From assembly GCA_002343325.1 (NCBI GenBank), contig DDSG01000056.1, positions 1 to 22,574 of the forward strand: DNA of 22,574 bases, in the 5' to 3' direction. The DNA comes from Phycisphaerales bacterium UBA2396. Lineage in GTDB: Bacteria; Planctomycetota; Phycisphaerae; Phycisphaerales; UBA1924. The position numbers and the translations under genes were made by a program. Positions 16,420 to 22,574 of the stretch are shown piece after piece (within the stretch, counting starts at the first letter, position 1; each line of letters starts with the position of its first letter). Below the pieces are notes generated by a model, which saw only the letters and a program-made list of their open reading frames with translations, did not search any database and was not told where the DNA came from.

Positions 16420-16578
16420 ATGGACAATCCCATGAGTTTGGGCGGAACCGCGCAGACCGGGGCGGCCAACGGCTGTCTGCACCACGGGTTACTCGTCAGT
16501 TCGTGCGCCCCTCGTGGGGCGCACCAGAGAGGGTTGAGGTCGGCCACAAACCGTCCTCGAGGAGATAGGAGATCATGA
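16420..16578 (+). CDS. Possible 52-residue leader ORF before the PEP-CTERM gene (doubtful)
   Basis: ATG at 16420 with GGGGAG 10 nt upstream opens a 52-codon frame (MDNPMSLGGTAQTGAANG...) whose TGA (16576-16578) overlaps the ATG of the PEP-CTERM gene as ATGA. That arrangement would couple translation. Against it: the peptide has no hydrophobic or known motif, and several other frames are also open in this GC-rich leader. I regard it as a candidate only. Confidence 0.2.
   Translation: MDNPMSLGGTAQTGAANGCLHHGLLVSSCAPRGAHQRGLRSATNRPRGDRRS
16503..16524 (+). promoter_or_regulatory. Perfect 9-bp hairpin in the leader of the PEP-CTERM gene
   Basis: GTGCGCCCC (16503-16511), loop TCGT, GGGGCGCAC (16516-16524). 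Seven of nine pairs are G-C, with no mismatch. It ends 50 nt before the start codon, and the Shine-Dalgarno region lies outside the stem. There is no U-tract, so it is not an intrinsic terminator. It could stabilise the mRNA 5' region or be a protein-binding site. Confidence 0.55.
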
Positions 16579-17531
16579 TGAACAAGACACTTTCGATCAT
16601 CGGGCTGCTGGCCTTTGCTGGTGCGGCGAGCGCACAGACGGGCAGCGCGAACGACATGTACGTCTTCGGCGACGGCTCGAGCCAGGTGTACCAGGTGACT
16701 CTGGCGGGCGCGGAAGTCACGAACGCCCGGACGGGCTCTCACTTCGCCCTGTCGGCGGACACGCTGGGCATCAGCCCCTACCGCGCGACGTGGGGCGGCG
16801 TGAACAACAACTTCTTCATCGGCGGCTTCGGCGGCCTGACGGAGATCGACGGGAACACCGGCGCGTTCGTCAAGCAGATCGGTTCCGGCGGCGCGCTGGA
16901 CGTCCAGATCTCCCAGACCGGCACCACGCTCTACCGCGGCGACGGCCTGGGCGTCGGCGAATACGACATCAACACCGGCGCCCGCATCCGCACCCTGACG
17001 ACCGGCGTCGGCGCGCAGGGCAACACGCTCATGAAGGCCCGCGGCAACTCGCTGTACGTCTCCGGCTGGAACAGCAACGTCGTGATCAAGGTCGACCAGA
17101 CGACCGGCGCTCAGGACATGTCCTTCGGCACCGTCACGATGCCCTTCATGTGCCAGGCGCTCGAGACCGACTCCTTCGGCAACCTCTACGCCTCCGCCCT
17201 CTACGAGGGTGGCGCGGTCTCCGGCGTCTGGAAGTATGACCCGGCCAGCGGCACCTGGAGCATGTTCGCCCGCGCCAGCGACGCGCCCAACGGCACCGGC
17301 AACTACCCCTACGGCCCGCACGGCTTTACGTTCGGTCCCGACGGCAACCTCTACGTCGCGCACGCTTCGGGCGGCGTCGAGAAGTACAACGGGATCACCG
17401 GCGCGTACGTCGGGCAGGTCTGGTTCGTCAACGACAAGCTGACGGACGTGCAGTTCAAGCCGGTTCCGGCTCCGGGCGCTTTCGCCCTGCTGGGTCTGGC
17501 CGGCGTCGCCGGTCTGCGTCGCCGCCGCTGA
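16575..17531 (+). CDS. Exported beta-propeller-like protein with PEP-CTERM-type sorting tail
   Basis: 318 residues. ATG codons stand at 16575 and 16578. Two AGGAG motifs (16560-16564 and 16567-16571) serve them with 10- and 6-nt spacing, so the gene is probably well translated. The signal peptide is MNKTLSIIGLLAFAGAASAQ, cleaved after ASA. The mature part has recurring ~40-residue units with Gly/Asn turns (VYQVTLAGAEV, GGLTEIDGNTGAFV, VGEYDINTGARIRTL, NVVIKVDQTTGAQ, GPDGNLYVAHASGGVEKYNG), which suggests an NHL/SMP-30-like propeller; no catalytic residues can be named. The last 22 residues read VPAPGAFALLGLAG, a short hydrophobic continuation and RRRR. This fits the PEP-CTERM plan (P-A-P motif, membrane helix, Arg cluster), in which an exosortase would process the tail at the membrane. 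No exosortase gene is in the window. A strong terminator follows. Confidence 0.9.
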   Translation: MMNKTLSIIGLLAFAGAASAQTGSANDMYVFGDGSSQVYQVTLAGAEVTNARTGSHFALSADTLGISPYRATWGGVNNNFFIGGFGGLTEIDGNTGAFVKQIGSGGALDVQISQTGTTLYRGDGLGVGEYDINTGARIRTLTTGVGAQGNTLMKARGNSLYVSGWNSNVVIKVDQTTGAQDMSFGTVTMPFMCQALETDSFGNLYASALYEGGAVSGVWKYDPASGTWSMFARASDAPNGTGNYPYGPHGFTFGPDGNLYVAHASGGVEKYNGITGAYVGQVWFVNDKLTDVQFKPVPAPGAFALLGLAGVAGLRRRR

Positions 17532-17588
17532 GCACATGACGTGAATCGTCGGGCCTTGTGCCCCGCGATCTCGCTAGACTGAAATGCA

Positions 17589-17626
17589 CCGAGGCCCGGG
17601 TTGAACCCCGGGCCTCGGTTGTTTTT
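17589..17626 (+). terminator. Strong Rho-independent terminator
   Basis: CCGAGGCCCGGG (17589-17600), loop TTGAAC, CCCGGGCCTCGG (17607-17618), then TTGTTTTT. A perfect 12-bp GC-rich stem with a U-tract, 57 nt after the PEP-CTERM stop. On the opposite strand only TGCATTTC follows, so it would serve gcvP (stop at 17681) less well, though it separates the two convergent genes. Confidence 0.93.
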
Positions 17627-17680
17627 GACGATGCCGATGCCCGATTTGTTCCGAACGGTTCTCCCGTCGAGCCCCGCGGC

Positions 17681-20617
<2,937 letters not shown>

Positions 20618-20773
20618 ACACACCTTGGAACAGGGGGTTATGGATGTCGCCGGAGGGGGAGTGACAGCACTTCTGCCCGGCGTTGGGCAAGCGTAGGGAG
20701 ACCCGGCCGCCCCCTGCAAATCTGCCCCCATGACTTCCGGCGGAAAGGGGGTTCAGATGCAGAAAGCCGGGTT

Positions 20774-20788
20774 GGTGTACGGTACACC
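20774..20788. promoter_or_regulatory. Operator-like palindrome upstream of the M28 peptidase
   Basis: GGTGTAC-G-GTACACC is a perfect 7-bp inverted repeat with one central base, 37 nt before the peptidase ATG and 156 nt from the gcvP ATG. The position fits a repressor or activator site in the peptidase promoter. No regulator gene is adjacent, so the protein is unknown. Confidence 0.5.
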
Positions 20789-20825
20789 GCGACGGCGCTG
20801 CCGCGCCCCATCCCAAGGAGTTCTC

Positions 20826-22574
20826 ATGTTCTCACTGCGCTCTCAAAGAATGCCCCGCCTGATGCTCGCTCTGGCGGGCTTTGCCCTGTCGACGGCCACT
20901 CTCTCACTGACCGCGGGCCCCGCACTGGCCGGCCCGACCGCGGCGGCGGTGGATGCGAAGTACACCCCGGCAGACGAAGAGGCTCGCAAGGCCATCGAGG
21001 CGGTGTATCGCCAGCACCTGGTGACGCTGGCGGATCCGTGGTTCGAAGGGCGGGCCCCGGGAACACGCGGCAACGCCGACGCGGCCGACTATCTCGAGTT
21101 CTATTTCAGGCGGTACGGGTTGTCGCCGGCGTTCCCTGAAGAGACAGCGTCCGGCGAGCAACCCAAAGCGTTCGCCTCGTACCGGCAGGAGATGACGCCG
21201 GCGCGGCTGCGGACGGGGCAGTTGGTCGTCGAGTCGCAGAAGCTGACCGTCGCGGGCACCACGCTCGCGCCGAACACGGACTTTGGAGCGCTCGGGCTTT
21301 CCGGGAGCGCGGCGGCGGCGGGCCCGCTGGTCTTTGTCGGCTACGGCATCGAGTCGGGGCGTGACGGATACAAGGGCTTCCCGGACGGGACAGACCTCAA
21401 GGGCAAAATCGCCCTGGTCCTGCGGTTTGAGCCGATGAAGGAAGACGGCACAAGCAAGTGGTCCGACCGCGGTTGGTCGCCCTCGTCGGGGCTGGCGGCC
21501 AAGCTGGCGGCGGTGTCGTCGAGAGGAGCGGCGGGGATCATCGTCGTCAATGCGCCGGGAGCGAAAGACCCGCGGATGGGCCGACTGGCCACGATCAACG
21601 AGACGCGGCAGGGGACCGCTCAATCGATCCCCGTGGTGATGGTTTCCGAAGCGGCGGCCGAGTCGATGGTCAAGGCGGCGGACGCGCAGGGTCGCTCGCT
21701 GGCCGATCTTCGCAAGCTGGCCGACGATCAAGGCATCGTGGTCGACCTGCCGCGGGCGACGGTCGATCTGGACGTCAAGATGAAGACGGAGCGGACGACC
21801 TCGCCCAACGTCGCGGGGATTCTCAAGGGCAAGGGCGCACTGGCGGATGAGTACATCGTCATCGGGGCCCACTACGACCATGTCGGGTACGGCGAGTTCG
21901 GGTCCATGTCCGGCGAGACCGGGAAGATTCACCCCGGCGCCGACGACAACGCCTCGGGCACGTCGAGCGTGCTGGTGTTGGCCAAGAAACTGGCGGAGCA
22001 CTATGCCACGCTGCCCGCGGACGCGAACATGCGTTCGATCCTGTTCATGGGCTTTACGGCGGAAGAGTCCGGGCTTGAGGGTTCGCGGCATTACACGCGG
22101 AACATGATCGCGCCCAAGGAGAAGCACTTCCTGATGATCAACCTCGACATGGTGGGTCGCCTGCGCGATGACCCGCCGATGGAGGTCTCGGGCTTGGGCT
22201 CGGCCGGCGGGCTGGCGGATTGGGCGAAGCCATTCTTTGACAACGCCGGTTTCAACATCCTGCCGAAGGTGACGGCTTCGCAGTTCGACGGGCGCAGCGA
22301 CCAGGCGAGCTTCCACGCGGTGGGCATCCCGAACATGTTCTTCTTCACCGGGCTGCACACGGACTATCACCGCCCGATCGACACGGCTGACAAGATCAAC
22401 ATCGAAGGGGCGGCGAAGATCGTGGACCTCGCGGGTCGGATGGCGATCGACGCCGCCGCTCGCACCGAGCCCTTCCCCTTCGGGAAGGCGGGGCAACCTC
22501 CGGCGGAAGAAGCGCCCAAGCCGGCGGAGCCCGCGGCGGCCCGCCCAGCGCCCGCGGCCGACAACCCCGCTCCG
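20826..22574 (+). CDS. Secreted M28-family zinc peptidase with PA domain (3' truncated by window)
   Basis: 583 codons without a stop to the right edge. The ATG at 20826 has a perfect AAGGAG 5 nt upstream. The signal peptide runs to PALA (cleavage after residue 35). A PA (protease-associated) insert lies at about 160-290: GPLVFVGYGIES, LKGKIALVLR, AAGIIVVNAPG, IPVVMVSEAAAE. The M28 catalytic domain carries all five expected metal ligands: H349 in GAHYDHVG, the GADDNASG Asp (373/374), the Glu pair 413-414 in TAEESG, D441 in NLDMVGR, and H515 in HTDYHRP. The family contains di-zinc aminopeptidases and carboxypeptidases acting outside the cytoplasm. From about residue 556 the chain is Pro/Ala/Glu-rich, a linker probably leading to a further domain (PDZ is common in related proteins) outside the window. 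Divergent from gcvP across a 208-nt gap. Confidence 0.93.
   Translation, partial: MFSLRSQRMPRLMLALAGFALSTATLSLTAGPALAGPTAAAVDAKYTPADEEARKAIEAVYRQHLVTLADPWFEGRAPGTRGNADAADYLEFYFRRYGLSPAFPEETASGEQPKAFASYRQEMTPARLRTGQLVVESQKLTVAGTTLAPNTDFGALGLSGSAAAAGPLVFVGYGIESGRDGYKGFPDGTDLKGKIALVLRFEPMKEDGTSKWSDRGWSPSSGLAAKLAAVSSRGAAGIIVVNAPGAKDPRMGRLATINETRQGTAQSIPVVMVSEAAAESMVKAADAQGRSLADLRKLADDQGIVVDLPRATVDLDVKMKTERTTSPNVAGILKGKGALADEYIVIGAHYDHVGYGEFGSMSGETGKIHPGADDNASGTSSVLVLAKKLAEHYATLPADANMRSILFMGFTAEESGLEGSRHYTRNMIAPKEKHFLMINLDMVGRLRDDPPMEVSGLGSAGGLADWAKPFFDNAGFNILPKVTASQFDGRSDQASFHAVGIPNMFFFTGLHTDYHRPIDTADKINIEGAAKIVDLAGRMAIDAAARTEPFPFGKAGQPPAEEAPKPAEPAAARPAPAADNPAP

Noticed and set aside
20618..20825. 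Glycine riboswitch upstream of gcvP
   Set aside because: No tandem aptamer core is visible on the minus strand in this gap.
20904..22496. 530-codon minus-strand open frame
   Set aside because: Antisense to the M28 peptidase, which has a signal peptide, ribosome site and all metal ligands.

Overview
The window looks like chromosome of a high-GC planctomycete, most likely of the Phycisphaerae. The evidence is: a secreted protein ending in a GC-type dockerin (final residues Gly-Cys); a second secreted protein ending in a PEP-CTERM-like tail (PAPGA, a hydrophobic stretch, then RRRR); an LpxB of a style I associate with planctomycetes; and an RHS protein end. The placement is an inference from protein style, not from a marker gene. 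I see no rRNA, tRNA, CRISPR array, transposase or phage gene.

Layout, left to right. (1) 1-1128: the C-terminal end of an RHS-repeat protein with a Cys-rich variable tip, then a small zinc-ribbon membrane protein. Both the tip and the small gene are clearly richer in A/T than the rest, as expected for an exchangeable RHS tip cassette. (2) 1357-7974: a complete tripartite RND efflux locus. A TetR repressor, a TolC-type outer-membrane lipoprotein and an RND pump form a tight minus-strand operon. The periplasmic adaptor is divergent on the plus strand, and a palindromic TetR-like operator lies between them. (3) 8084-12946: cobalamin-dependent methionine synthase (metH), followed by lipid-A-disaccharide synthase (lpxB). 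(4) 12939-14864: a minus-strand pair made of a DUF486 membrane protein and a DASS/SLC13 anion transporter. Its 3' end overlaps that of lpxB. (5) 14943-17626: two exported proteins, one with a GC-type dockerin and one with a PEP-CTERM-like sorting tail, closed by a strong intrinsic terminator. (6) 17681-20617: full-length glycine decarboxylase (gcvP) on the minus strand. (7) 20826 to the right edge: a divergent secreted M28 zinc peptidase with a PA insert, cut by the window end.

Most of the content is ordinary housekeeping, efflux and envelope biology. The most interesting signals are: the RHS tip with its adjacent membrane protein (a possible effector and immunity pair); a recurrent TANNNT box 5-7 nt before the start codons of three genes that lack a Shine-Dalgarno sequence (possible leaderless transcription); a structured leader with a perfect hairpin before the PEP-CTERM gene; and two clean operator-like palindromes. 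I did not find a convincing new multi-gene system. Long ORFs antisense to metH, gcvP, the DASS transporter and the peptidase are codon-bias shadows.
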